Source: an uncultured Lachnospiraceae bacterium (GTDB lineage: Bacteria; Bacillota; Clostridia; Lachnospirales; Lachnospiraceae). From it: a DNA stretch of 64,000 nucleotides. The stretch covers positions 1 to 64,000 of the forward strand of contig CAMVHB010000001.1 of assembly GCA_947167155.1 (NCBI GenBank), in the 5' to 3' direction. A model generated the notes under the pieces. That model worked only from the letters and a program-made list of their open reading frames with translations. It did no database searches and had not been told where the DNA came from. The position numbers and the translations under genes were made by a program. This document shows positions 32,996 through 41,479 of the stretch, in pieces (the stretch's first letter is position 1; every line of letters begins with the position of its first letter).

Positions 32996-34267
32996 TCAGC
33001 CCAGATACTCAGTCTTTGCGTAGCCTTTGATATTGTTTCCATAGCTTACGCGGCTCCAGCCATTCGCGTAATCACATTCAACCTTCACGGCGGTTCCGGA
33101 CTGCGCCACTGCCACCTTCTGTCCGTTCTCGGACATCTCATCGCGGACATTCACTGTCCTTGTGAGAGTGACGTCTCGTGCAGTGCTATTGGTAATGCTC
33201 GTTACGAACTCACTCCTTATGAAGCCCTCGCGGCCGTTCAGATTGATGACGGTCCATTCACCGTTCGCCTCATCCCTTATCTTTGTAAGCACTGTTCCGC
33301 ATTCAAGACGTGCTATATTCTGGGATGCGGTATCCGCGGCAGCTCTCACATTTATGGTCTTGAAATTCACGAGAGTTCCCGAAGAAGCATTCTGCTGAGC
33401 TGCCTGCTGCGCTGCCGCCTGCTGGGCTGCCTGCTGAGCTGCCTGCTGTGCAGCTGCCTGCTCGGCCGCCTGCTGCGCTGCTGCCTGTTCAGCTGCAGCC
33501 TTCTCCTCAGCCTCTTTCTTTGCCGCTTCTTCGGCGGCTGCCTTCGCCTCAGCCTCCTCCTTTGCCTTTCTCTCTTCTTCGGCTTTCTGATCGAGCACCT
33601 TCTGATGATAGGTACTTGCCCACTCGGAAACCTCTGCCTGAAGAGTCTCATCAAAGAAGGTCTTGAGGGACTCGTCCTTTTCCATGGAATCATTGAATTC
33701 GCTCTGGACTCTCGCCTGAAGTCTGATCACATCGGGCTGCTGTTCAAATTCCGATATCAGGGATGTGATATAAGGATCCGTCTGATTTTCAGAGTTGTTG
33801 AGATTGTAGGTGGAGTAAAGATTGTTGATATATAAGGAGCCGTCCTCATCATCGGTCTCAACATAGAAAAAGTCCAGACCCGGAGCGCTCTTCTCCATTC
33901 CGGAAAAGTTGATGTCATTTACCACGCTCACAAAATATGAGCCCTTGTCTATTCCCTTTTTGGAATAGATCTCTCTGATCTCCCTTGAATCGATATTCTT
34001 TGACATCAGCTCAATATATGAGATCTCGGAATCGGAAAAGGGATAGGCGACCTTGTTCAATGCCAGAAGATTTCCTTCATCATAGGCATCATAATAATCC
34101 TGTATCAGGGTATTCAGAGCCTTGTTCCTTGATTCGTCAGTATAATTTCTCCGTACAGATACAAAGGGGTCGGCCTTCACATCCATGGCATTGATCCCAA
34201 AGCCAAGCATCAGGACTACGCCAAGTCCACAGAGGCCCGCAAGAATATATCTTTTAAGGTTTTTCAT
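32996..34267 (-). CDS. Secreted SH3-domain protein with Ala/Gln-rich coiled coil
   Basis: This 423-residue protein has a signal peptide (about 1-32) with cleavage likely after DVKA, an extracytoplasmic N-domain (about 35-210), a Glu/Lys/Ala coiled coil turning into Gln/Ala repeats (about 215-295) and two bacterial SH3 domains (about 300-355 and 360-423; NVRAAADTASQNI and NVRDEMSENGQKV). SH3b domains bind peptidoglycan, so a cell-wall role is likely. The ATG at 34267 is chosen because AAGGAGG lies eight bases upstream. This ribosome binding site starts about five bases after the mature end of tRNA-Arg, so the mRNA is probably made as part of a tRNA transcript. Confidence 0.85.
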   Translation of the reverse strand: MKNLKRYILAGLCGLGVVLMLGFGINAMDVKADPFVSVRRNYTDESRNKALNTLIQDYYDAYDEGNLLALNKVAYPFSDSEISYIELMSKNIDSREIREIYSKKGIDKGSYFVSVVNDINFSGMEKSAPGLDFFYVETDDEDGSLYINNLYSTYNLNNSENQTDPYITSLISEFEQQPDVIRLQARVQSEFNDSMEKDESLKTFFDETLQAEVSEWASTYHQKVLDQKAEEERKAKEEAEAKAAAEEAAKKEAEEKAAAEQAAAQQAAEQAAAQQAAQQAAQQAAAQQAAQQNASSGTLVNFKTINVRAAADTASQNIARLECGTVLTKIRDEANGEWTVINLNGREGFIRSEFVTSITNSTARDVTLTRTVNVRDEMSENGQKVAVAQSGTAVKVECDYANGWSRVSYGNNIKGYAKTEYLG

Positions 34268-34286
34268 ACCATTTTCCTCCTTGAAA

Positions 34287-34360
34287 TGTGAGTGAAGGGA
34301 TTCGAACCCTCGACCTCCGGAGTCGGAGTCCGGCACTCTATCCAGCTGAGCTACACTCAC
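34287..34360 (-). tRNA. tRNA-Arg (anticodon CCG)
   Basis: A complete cloverleaf: acceptor GTGAGTG/CACTCAC, D arm GCTC...GAGT, anticodon stem CCGGA/TCCGG with loop CTCCGAC (anticodon CCG, which reads CGG), T arm GAGGG-TTCGAAT-CCCTT, discriminator A. CCA is not encoded. The SH3 gene begins 20 bases downstream. Confidence 0.95.
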
Positions 34361-34380
34361 AAAAACGCGGTCGAAGTCGT

Positions 34381-34410
34381 ATTATAGCATTGTGATGTCA
34401 CGAACGTCAA
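34381..34410 (-). promoter_or_regulatory. Promoter of tRNA-Arg and the SH3 operon
   Basis: TTGACG (34410-34405) and TATAAT (34386-34381) are 18 bases apart, with an extended TGC before the -10. It lies inside the last codons of aroK. The start near 34374 is about 14 bases before the tRNA. Confidence 0.75.
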
Positions 34411-34903
34411 TTGCTATGCGACGTGCTATTTTTTCAGGAGTAAGTCCGTCCGTCTCTATCACACGGTCTGCTGCTCTTTCATACATCGCGCTCCTTAAGA
34501 GGAGCATTTCGCTTATCCCTTCGACTGAAAGCCTTCCTTGGAGAAGCGGCCTTTCATTATCATTTTTCAGCCTCTCAAAAAGAGTTTCGGGTGATGCTGT
34601 AAGAAGAAATACTGTGCCGGAGCTCTTCATAATGCCTATATTTTCCGGGTCCTTTACGACGCCTCCGCCGCAGGAGACTATGAGAGGTTGCTCGTTTTTT
34701 GAAAGAGTTGTAAGCAGCTCCTTTTCCGCTCTTCTGAAAACTCCCTCTCCCTGCTCTTCAAACACCTTGCTTATAGTCATCCCGAATTGTTTTGTAAGCG
34801 CTTTGTCCATATCAATAAGGCTCACTTGAAACAGCTTTGACAATTCCTGCGCCACTGTACTCTTTCCGGTTCCCATAAAACCTGTAAGATATATATTCTT
34901 CAT
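34382..34903 (-). CDS. aroK: Shikimate kinase
   Basis: This 173-residue P-loop kinase makes shikimate 3-phosphate. Walker A is GFMGTGKST (8-16), the shikimate-binding aspartate lies in LIDMDK, the glycine-rich segment is CGGGVV, and RPLLQG forms the lid. The ATG at 34903 overlaps the aroD stop by one base (TGATG) and AAAGGA lies upstream. It is the last gene of a run of aro genes behind a MacAB-type exporter. Confidence 0.94.
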   Translation of the reverse strand: MKNIYLTGFMGTGKSTVAQELSKLFQVSLIDMDKALTKQFGMTISKVFEEQGEGVFRRAEKELLTTLSKNEQPLIVSCGGGVVKDPENIGIMKSSGTVFLLTASPETLFERLKNDNERPLLQGRLSVEGISEMLLLRSAMYERAADRVIETDGLTPEKIARRIAIDVRDITML

Positions 34904-35619
34904 CAAAGGTTCCTTTCGATGATGGACAAGACATTCTTCATATCAACCAATGTAAGCTGTCCCGGAGCAGACGCTTTTTCCTTTTCCTCTGCCGCAAAGG
35001 TAATGCAGCTTCCCGTGAGAAAGCCTCCTATCCTTGAGAGTATGCCGTAACTTCCCATAGAGATCGTGACGATATCGCAGTCGGGATTATTTCTTTTGAA
35101 GCTCTCGGAAAGAGAGAGAAGCCTTATCGCATCCTCTTCATTTTGAGCTGTGACAGCAAGCTTTAATATATCGGCTCCGCTCTCCTTCATCGAACAAAGG
35201 ATGTCTTCCATTTCTTCGATGGAGGGGGTGATTGAAAAATCATGATATGAGACAAGTACCCTTGCGCCGAAAGACCTGAGTTCATTAACAAAAGAAGAAG
35301 ATGCTTTCCGAATCTCAAGATCAATTATCGAAACCCTTTTTGTCTTCGCCGCTATACCAAGGATTGAATGATAATCATCTTCGCTTCCCGTAAAGAAGCC
35401 TCCCTCACTCTTTGTCCTTACCGTAAAAAGGAGGTTGTCGGGCGAAGAAGAAAGGATCCTTTCAACTGCCCCCTTGTTATCGAGATCCAAAAAGCAATCA
35501 GCCCTCCACTCGATCAGGTCAGCCCCTTTTTCAGAAAGCCTCTTGAAGGCCTCTATTATCTCTCTTTCTCTTTTCTCAGTAACGGGAACCGCGATCAGCG
35601 GTCTTTTCCTTTGTGCCAT
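34903..35619 (-). CDS. aroD: Type I 3-dehydroquinate dehydratase
   Basis: This 238-residue class I dehydroquinase forms a Schiff base with the substrate. Lys153 in DILKLAVTAQ is the Schiff-base lysine and His126 in VSYHDFSITP the general base; LIEWRAD is the N-terminal signature. AAGGATT lies before the ATG. It starts four bases after aroE and overlaps aroK. The combination with aroE and aroK covers three consecutive steps of the shikimate pathway. Confidence 0.95.
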   Translation of the reverse strand: MAQRKRPLIAVPVTEKREREIIEAFKRLSEKGADLIEWRADCFLDLDNKGAVERILSSSPDNLLFTVRTKSEGGFFTGSEDDYHSILGIAAKTKRVSIIDLEIRKASSSFVNELRSFGARVLVSYHDFSITPSIEEMEDILCSMKESGADILKLAVTAQNEEDAIRLLSLSESFKRNNPDCDIVTISMGSYGILSRIGGFLTGSCITFAAEEKEKASAPGQLTLVDMKNVLSIIERNL

Positions 35620-35623
35620 AGCA

Positions 35624-36484
35624 TCAATCCTTAAAAAGCCTTTCCCTTATGATGTCAACAGGCATCCTTTTTCCTGTCCAAAGATAGAAGGACTCCGCGC
35701 CCTGAAAAAGGAGCATGAGCTTTCCGTTCATCACGCGCGCTCCCCTTTCCCTTGCCTCCCGGAGGAACGTGGTCTCTTCAGGAGAATAGATAAGGTCTGC
35801 GCAGAAAAGATCTTCTCTTATATCCTCTTTTTTTACCAGCGAGTGTTTGTCATCTCCCATCCCGACATTCGTCGCATTGATAAGGATATCGCACTCACTT
35901 GTCTTTTCACTGAGAAGCCGACCGTCCGAAAGATCAAAAACAGCGCATTTACAGTCCGTAAGTTCATTTACTCTTTCTGAAAGCGCTTCTGCTTTTTCAA
36001 AAGTAGCGCTTTTTCTCTGGAAGACAAAAATCGATTCTGCGCCTTCCTCCGCCATCTCTGCTATAACCGATGACGCGGCCCCGCCGGCTCCGAGTATCAG
36101 GGCTCTCTTTCCTCTGATATCAAAGCCCTTGGAAAGGAGACTTCCCGTGAAGCCCTTTCCATCAGTGGTGGTTCCTGTGAGTCTGCCATTATCATTGATT
36201 ATCGTGTTCACTGAAAGAGAAAGCTTTGAAAGCTTTGAGAGATCATCAAGATACGGGAGGACTGCATTTTTTAAGGGCATTGTGAGATTTGCGCCCCGGA
36301 TATGAAATAGCCTGATGGCCTTGACCGCATCTTCAATGTCTTCCTTTTTCACATCAAAGGCAAGATACCTGTAATCAAGCCCGCTCTCTATAAACGCCAT
36401 ATTCTGCATGGCGGGTGAGAGCGAGTGAGAAACGGGAGAGCCGAGAAGACATGTGAGAGAAGTTTTTCCTGTGATATCACTCAT
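35624..36484 (-). CDS. aroE: Shikimate dehydrogenase
   Basis: This 286-residue NADPH enzyme reduces 3-dehydroshikimate. SPVSHSLSPAMQN binds shikimate, Lys72 in NLTMPLK and Asp in TTDGKGF are the catalytic pair, and LILGAGGAASSV is the nucleotide loop. The ATG at 36484 overlaps the end of the upstream permease gene by eight bases, so the exporter and aro genes are on one message. An upstream TTG (36499) is less likely. Confidence 0.95.
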   Translation of the reverse strand: MSDITGKTSLTCLLGSPVSHSLSPAMQNMAFIESGLDYRYLAFDVKKEDIEDAVKAIRLFHIRGANLTMPLKNAVLPYLDDLSKLSKLSLSVNTIINDNGRLTGTTTDGKGFTGSLLSKGFDIRGKRALILGAGGAASSVIAEMAEEGAESIFVFQRKSATFEKAEALSERVNELTDCKCAVFDLSDGRLLSEKTSECDILINATNVGMGDDKHSLVKKEDIREDLFCADLIYSPEETTFLREARERGARVMNGKLMLLFQGAESFYLWTGKRMPVDIIRERLFKD

Positions 36485-37781
36485 AACGAAGCGCCTCAAT
36501 GGGATTTAAGCTAGCAGCCTTGTTCGCGGGGAAATAACCAAAGAACAATCCGACTGCCGATGAAACACCAAGACTTATCACGATGCCGAGTATAGAAGGA
36601 TCCGCCGGATAGCCAAGGAAGTAGGAAGCAACATTTCCCATCAATATCCCGAAAACGACTCCTATTATCCCTCCGATCAGGCAGATGATCACGGCCTCCA
36701 CGATGAACTGGGCCCTGATCGATGAATTTCTCGCACCAAGAGCCTTCCTCGTTCCTATCTCCCTCGTTCTTTCCGTTACGGAGACCAGCATTATGTTCAT
36801 AACGCCTATGCCGCCCACAAGAAGGGCGATGCCGGCAATGATCGATATGGCAAGGGTTATCATCCCAAGCAGCTTATAAAACATGTTCAGGATGTTTTCA
36901 TAGGTGACAACTGCTACTGTATAATGCGCATTGTTCCGAAAATAAGGTTCCAGGAAGCTCTTCACTTTTCCCTTCAGGCTGTTCGGATTGATCCCGTCCT
37001 TGGCAGAGACCTGAAAGAAGGAATACTGCCCGCTGCTGTGATCAAGAGTCATTGCAGTCTTCAGTGGGACATAGGTCGAATGGATGGAGGTTCCCATCTG
37101 CATCATCATGCCGTTTCGGCCATTTGTCTTGTAAACTCCTATCACCGTGAGAAGAACATCTCCGTAGCTTGTCTCTGCCGTGATCTCCCTTCCTATCGCA
37201 TCCTTATAATTCTTCCCGAAAAGCCTTTTTGCGGTATATGTGGGAATGAGGCAGGTATACTTTCCTTCATCGAAATCCGATGGAGAAAACATCGTGCCCT
37301 CAACCACATCTACTGAATTTGAGAGATAGAAGCCGACGCTTGTTCCGACTACAGAATTCTTTGCTTTCTTCCCTTCATAAGCGACATCAGCATTCCCGAG
37401 CTGGTCGTAGATGTTTACAGCATATATCTCATCCTTGAATTCCTCGCACATGGAATAGATCATCTCGGTGGTAATATAATCGCTCTGCTGCATTTTGGCG
37501 GAGCTTGAGCTCTTCCCAAAATTGAGTCCGTCCACCTTCAGGGCCTTTATCTCATCCTCTGTCTCTGTGCTGTTCTTCTTTTCCTGGACAGCGATGAAGA
37601 CATCATTTGCTCCAAGCCCGTTCATCATGGAGGTGACATTTTTTGTGATGGAATTTCCTACAGTGAGTATTGCAATGACGGCGGAAACGCCTATGATGAT
37701 GCCGAGCATTGTAAGAAATGCTCTCATCTTGTTTGATTTAAGACTCCTTAGAGCAAGGATGACATTTTCCTTGAAAAGCAT
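36477..37781 (-). CDS. MacB-like ABC transporter permease
   Basis: This 434-residue permease has one membrane helix near the N-terminus (about 18-42), a large extracytoplasmic MacB-type core domain (about 50-310) and three C-terminal membrane helices, with the family signature GGIGVMNIMLVSVTERTREIG (two joined parts near 325-345) before EALRYE at the end. It pairs with the ATPase and adaptor just upstream in a three-part exporter of the mechanotransmission type. AAGGAG lies ten bases before the ATG. The cargo is unknown; peptides or antibiotics are typical. Confidence 0.92.
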   Translation of the reverse strand: MLFKENVILALRSLKSNKMRAFLTMLGIIIGVSAVIAILTVGNSITKNVTSMMNGLGANDVFIAVQEKKNSTETEDEIKALKVDGLNFGKSSSSAKMQQSDYITTEMIYSMCEEFKDEIYAVNIYDQLGNADVAYEGKKAKNSVVGTSVGFYLSNSVDVVEGTMFSPSDFDEGKYTCLIPTYTAKRLFGKNYKDAIGREITAETSYGDVLLTVIGVYKTNGRNGMMMQMGTSIHSTYVPLKTAMTLDHSSGQYSFFQVSAKDGINPNSLKGKVKSFLEPYFRNNAHYTVAVVTYENILNMFYKLLGMITLAISIIAGIALLVGGIGVMNIMLVSVTERTREIGTRKALGARNSSIRAQFIVEAVIICLIGGIIGVVFGILMGNVASYFLGYPADPSILGIVISLGVSSAVGLFFGYFPANKAASLNPIEALRYE

Positions 37782-37801
37782 GGCTCTTTGGCTCCTTATT
37801 A

Positions 37802-38542
37802 TCAGACTGCGGAAAGATCGGGAGAATCCCCGCCATATATGATATTACCGTCTCGCAGCGGCAGTATCCTCTCAGTCTCCTTTGCAAGCTCCGGCGAGTG
37901 GGTGATCAGAACTATGGTTATCCCCTGTTCCTTATGAAGCCTGTGGAAGATGTCCATCACAAGTCTTCCGGTCTTTGTGTCGAGCGCGCCGGTGGGCTCA
38001 TCCGCAAGGATGATCGCGGGACTGTTTGCCATAGCACGCGCTATCGCGACACGCTGCTTCTGTCCTCCTGAAAGCTCCTCGGGAAGATGCTTTGCCCTAT
38101 CCTCCATCTCCACAAGAGAGAGAAGTTCCATTGCTCTCTCCCTTCTTTTCCTTGCAGAAACTCCGGCATAAAGCATCGGGAGCTCAACATTTGAGAGTGC
38201 TGTGGTCTTTGATATCAGATTGTAGGTCTGGAAAACGAAGCCTATCTTCTGGTTTCTGATGTCTGAAAGCTCGTCTTCGTCAGCCTCCTCGACATTGATC
38301 CCGTCAAGATAATATGTCCCGGACGTGGGCTTGTCCAAAACTCCGATCACATTCATGAGAGTGGATTTTCCGGAGCCGGAGGGACCGACTATCGAAACAA
38401 ACTCCCCTCTTTTTACATCCATCGATATTCCATGGAGTATCTCAAGCTCATTGGGGCGTCCGATATAGAATTTCTTCACTATATCCTTCAGCCTGATGAC
38501 GTATTCTTTATTGTTTTCTGAAGATGGAACAGTACTATCCAT
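37802..38542 (-). CDS. ABC transporter ATPase (MacB/LolD type)
   Basis: This 246-residue ATPase has Walker [10 protein letters not shown] (53-61), the Q-loop in VFQTYNLI, signature [14 protein letters not shown], Walker [13 protein letters not shown] and a switch His in LITHSPE. It powers the adjacent permease. It starts four bases after the adaptor gene. The N-terminal [12 protein letters not shown] leads quickly to the core domain, with no extra regions. Confidence 0.94.
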   Translation of the reverse strand: MDSTVPSSENNKEYVIRLKDIVKKFYIGRPNELEILHGISMDVKRGEFVSIVGPSGSGKSTLMNVIGVLDKPTSGTYYLDGINVEEADEDELSDIRNQKIGFVFQTYNLISKTTALSNVELPMLYAGVSARKRRERAMELLSLVEMEDRAKHLPEELSGGQKQRVAIARAMANSPAIILADEPTGALDTKTGRLVMDIFHRLHKEQGITIVLITHSPELAKETERILPLRDGNIIYGGDSPDLSAV

Positions 38543-38546
38543 TATC

Positions 38547-40025
38547 TCAGACCCCGCCTGCAGAGCCCATCATATTGAGAAGGTCTTCGACCGATTCCTC
38601 TGAAGTAGTCCTTATGATCTTCACCTGCATGCCTTCGCTGATCCCCTCGCCTTTGACCTCGATATAGTATGTTCCTTCTATACCCTTTTCCACCGGTATC
38701 TTTTCAAAGGTCACCTTCTGATCTTCTGTTTCGGGCTCTATTATTTTTTCAATAAAGAAACTGCCGTCTTCGTCTTTCTGTACAGCATCATAGGGAACTG
38801 TCATCACGTTTTCCGCCCGATCGGTCACGATGCTGACCCTTACATTCATTCCAAGCCGCAGCCTTTCAGACTTCTGGTCGAGGCTTATCATGACCCTGTA
38901 TCTCGCGGAACCGGAGGAGCCCCCTCCCATCATCGAAAGCATTGAGGATGAAACTCCGGTCCCTTCTATAAGGCTCGAGAGATCAAGTCCTCCCGCCCCG
39001 CTCGTCTCCGGCTTTGGCGCGACAAAGGTCACAGTTCCGGGAAGCTCGTCATTTCTGGTGGCGTCGGTCTTAAGTATGGCCTGCATGCCTTCGTGCACAT
39101 CAGGGACATCATATTCGTCGACATAGGACTTGACCTCCATGATGTCCTCACCCTCTACCATGCAGACTACTCCGCCGGTGTAGATGTCTCCCGGTTTCAC
39201 CTTTACTTCAGTGACAGTCCCCGCAGAGGGAGCGCGCATGACGCAGGCTTCTATCCTTCGGTCTATGGATAATACCTGGTCGGAAAGCGCCTTTATTGCC
39301 TGATCTGTCGTTTCATCATAGGTATCGAGCAGTGTGTCAGTCACGCTGCTTGCACCTTCATTCAGCTTCTCAAGGGTCTCGGTAAGGGTTGAGATATTAT
39401 TTTGGCGGTTCGTTACATCGGCCTCCCGGGCAGCGAGAATGGCATAGAGTGTCTGTGCAACGGTATCACCCTCTGTGCCGCCGCGATTGAGATAATTGTT
39501 GTAATTGTCGAGTGCCTGGCTGTAATTCTTTTGTGCTTCTGAAAATGCCGCCTGTGCGCTTTGAAGGGCATTCTGCGTATCCTCTATATTTTTCTGCCGC
39601 TGCTCATCCTGCCTCTCGAGAAGTTTGTTGTAATCCTGCTGCCTTTCATATCTCGATTTTCTGATGGAAGCGATCTGGGAATTGATGTCATCCTTCTGCT
39701 TGTTCAGAGACTCCGTATCTATCTCGACCAGGGTATCGCCCGAATTTACCTTGTCCCCGACGGAAACATGCACTGACAGGACCTTCTGCCCGAGAAGCTC
39801 CGTATTCTTTATCTCATGGGAGTCGGAAGCTACGATCGTCCCCGAAGCCGCGACAGACCTGACTACCGTCCGCTTCTCCGCGACACCGACAGTATAATCA
39901 TCCTCGCCGTTGGCGCTCGCGGCATTTCTGTTCCTCATGTATAGAAACACTCCTGCCATGACCGCTATTACGATCAGAAATATAAAGACCTTCCTGTGTT
40001 TTTTGAGAAAAGAAGTTTTTTTCAT
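38547..40025 (-). CDS. MacA/HlyD-type membrane fusion (adaptor) protein
   Basis: This 492-residue adaptor has an N-terminal membrane anchor (13-31), a split lipoyl/biotinyl-like domain (SVGDKVNSGDTLVEI and later VKPGDIYTGG), a long coiled-coil hairpin rich in Gln, Glu and Asn (about 105-245), a beta-barrel region and a C-terminal membrane-proximal domain. A Gly/Ser-rich insert (MMGGGSSGSARYRV) sits in the barrel. In Gram-positives such adaptors work with MacB-like permeases without an outer-membrane channel. It starts immediately after the stop of the PIN-like gene. Confidence 0.9.
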   Translation of the reverse strand: MKKTSFLKKHRKVFIFLIVIAVMAGVFLYMRNRNAASANGEDDYTVGVAEKRTVVRSVAASGTIVASDSHEIKNTELLGQKVLSVHVSVGDKVNSGDTLVEIDTESLNKQKDDINSQIASIRKSRYERQQDYNKLLERQDEQRQKNIEDTQNALQSAQAAFSEAQKNYSQALDNYNNYLNRGGTEGDTVAQTLYAILAAREADVTNRQNNISTLTETLEKLNEGASSVTDTLLDTYDETTDQAIKALSDQVLSIDRRIEACVMRAPSAGTVTEVKVKPGDIYTGGVVCMVEGEDIMEVKSYVDEYDVPDVHEGMQAILKTDATRNDELPGTVTFVAPKPETSGAGGLDLSSLIEGTGVSSSMLSMMGGGSSGSARYRVMISLDQKSERLRLGMNVRVSIVTDRAENVMTVPYDAVQKDEDGSFFIEKIIEPETEDQKVTFEKIPVEKGIEGTYYIEVKGEGISEGMQVKIIRTTSEESVEDLLNMMGSAGGV

Positions 40026-40793
40026 TTATCCCTTCCCGTTGAATACCGAAAGCGTTGCCTTGTATATCCTGTTTCCGAGTTCCTGGTCCTTAAAGACCTT
40101 GATGAGGCCGATATCATAATTGTGCTTGTCAGGAGCCTGCGAAAAGACATTGTATATCTTCGTATAATCCGTCGGCTTCAGATTCATGTCCTTTACCTTG
40201 AGCCTTATCTGCGCCTTGTTGGCGTTTGAGATCTTCGGCTTTTTCGTGCCGGAGGATTTTTCTTCGTTTTCGGGAGCCTGCTTTTTACTATCCGAAGGTG
40301 CTTTTGCTTCGGCTGTCTTTTGTGATTTTTTTTGAACCGCACCCTTTTTATTCTTCGATGCGACTGCGTTCCCCTTCTTTGCAGTTGACTTTCCCGATGA
40401 TTTTCTGCGCTTCACAGGGATCATTCCGCCGATAGAATCCTGCCTTGAAAAATGGACCTTTCTCCCGACGAAATCCTGGGTATTGAAAAGATCAAGTACC
40501 GAGTCAAAGCCTGTGTCCCTGCTTATCACAATAAACTCCGTCTGATCCGTCGTTCCTACAAGATACCCCGAAAGTGCCGCAAGCTGAAAATCAAGATAAT
40601 TCTTCGCGGTCTTTCTGATCTCAATATAACGCATCGTTGCGCCGGACTTCTGTACATCTATGTGTAGGTTCATGGGGATAGTGGACGATGAATCGCTGTA
40701 AAAGAGCACCACCTCATCGCCCTCATTCAAGGCCGCGACCCCTTCAAGGCCGGAAAAATTCACATTCTCATAGTCAATCAAATATACACTCAT
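40026..40793 (-). CDS. PIN/NYN-like protein with basic linker
   Basis: This 255-residue protein begins YLIDYENVNFSGLEG, a PIN/NYN-type start with a metal-binding Asp-Glu, and continues with an IEIRKTAKNYLDFQLAALSG helix and VISRDTGFDSVL, consistent with a nuclease-like fold up to about residue 125. A Lys/Ser/Ala-rich low-complexity linker (about 130-190) leads to a conserved C-terminal helical domain. RNA or nucleotide binding is plausible but unproven. It heads the operon that continues into the exporter and aro genes. Promoter at 40845-40853. Confidence 0.75.
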   Translation of the reverse strand: MSVYLIDYENVNFSGLEGVAALNEGDEVVLFYSDSSSTIPMNLHIDVQKSGATMRYIEIRKTAKNYLDFQLAALSGYLVGTTDQTEFIVISRDTGFDSVLDLFNTQDFVGRKVHFSRQDSIGGMIPVKRRKSSGKSTAKKGNAVASKNKKGAVQKKSQKTAEAKAPSDSKKQAPENEEKSSGTKKPKISNANKAQIRLKVKDMNLKPTDYTKIYNVFSQAPDKHNYDIGLIKVFKDQELGNRIYKATLSVFNGKG

Positions 40794-40844
40794 AAAATGT
40801 CTTTCCTGTTTTCAAAATGTGTTCAAATGGTGAAAAGATAGATA

Positions 40845-40853
40845 ATTATAGCA
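40845..40853 (-). promoter_or_regulatory. Extended -10 promoter of the PIN-exporter-aro operon
   Basis: TGCTATAAT (40853-40845) is an extended -10 box on the minus strand, 52 bases before the ATG. No convincing -35 lies at the right distance, which is acceptable for extended -10 promoters. Confidence 0.5.
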
Positions 40854-40859
40854 TATTAT

Positions 40860-41414
40860 CTACCTTTTTTCACCAAAAGCCTTGTATGCAAGTATCCCGG
40901 CGACAGTCTTTGCGTCCTGGATCCTGAAGTCAAAGATCATCTGAAGAAGCTCATCAAGGGAATAAGCTCTGATATCTATCGATTCAGCGGGATCGAGACT
41001 CTGATCCCCTTCTTTCTTAAGTCCTGTCGCAAGATACACGTCTATCAGTTCATCACAGAAGGCGACCGTGGATTTCAGCGAAAGGAGCTTTTTTATTTCT
41101 CCCGCCCTGTAGCCTGTCTCCTCAAAAAGTTCCCTCTCTGCGCAGACTCTCGTATCCTCCTCCTTTGAATCGCGGCTTCCGGCGGGAAGTTCGAGTGTGA
41201 ACCTTTCAAGAGCCGGTCTGTATTGCCTTACCATAAGTATCCTTTTGTCATCCAGGACTGCGACCGCGCAGGCCGCGCCCTTCCTATGGGAGACAAAGTC
41301 CCAGTGCTCTATGGAGCCGTCGGGAAGCCTCATCTCATCATCATAGATATCGAGTATGGAGCCGGCACGGACCAGCGTCCTTTTTACCCTCTCAACGCAC
41401 TTTTCCCCGTTCAT
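40860..41414 (-). CDS. Nudix hydrolase, ADP-ribose pyrophosphatase type
   Basis: This 184-residue protein has the ADP-ribose pyrophosphatase layout: a short beta-rich N-domain and the Nudix box at 79-102, ending in REL-x-EETGY. The box has one extra residue between its first Gly and first Glu (GSRDSKEE against the usual G-x5-E). It should hydrolyse ADP-ribose or related nucleotide sugars. The ATG at 41414 is chosen because AAAGGAG lies seven bases upstream; a longer frame to 41483 runs through the rny terminator. Confidence 0.88.
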   Translation of the reverse strand: MNGEKCVERVKRTLVRAGSILDIYDDEMRLPDGSIEHWDFVSHRKGAACAVAVLDDKRILMVRQYRPALERFTLELPAGSRDSKEEDTRVCAERELFEETGYRAGEIKKLLSLKSTVAFCDELIDVYLATGLKKEGDQSLDPAESIDIRAYSLDELLQMIFDFRIQDAKTVAGILAYKAFGEKR

Positions 41415-41435
41415 GTAAAAACTCCTTTCATACAA

Positions 41436-41468
41436 AAACTGCGCCGCGGAAGACCCGCGGCGCAGTTT
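41436..41468 (-). terminator. Terminator of rny
   Basis: AAACTGCGCCGCGG and CCGCGGCGCAGTTT form a perfect 14-bp stem with a five-base loop, followed on the minus strand by a T-run (TTTTTG). It lies 12 bases after the rny stop. Confidence 0.9.
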
Positions 41469-41479
41469 CTTTTGTTTTG

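Noticed and set aside
33370..33500. Regular CTGCTG/GCAGC repeats that could suggest a CRISPR-like or satellite array
   Set aside because: They are in-frame codons of the Ala/Gln-rich coiled coil of the SH3 protein. No spacer-repeat structure exists here or elsewhere in the window.
32990..33835. A 281-residue open frame on the plus strand, antisense to the SH3 protein gene
   Set aside because: It mirrors the Ala/Gln-rich coiled-coil codons and yields Leu/Cys runs with no recognisable domain or good ribosome binding site. It is a shadow of the real gene, as are many other long opposite-strand frames in this codon-biased DNA.
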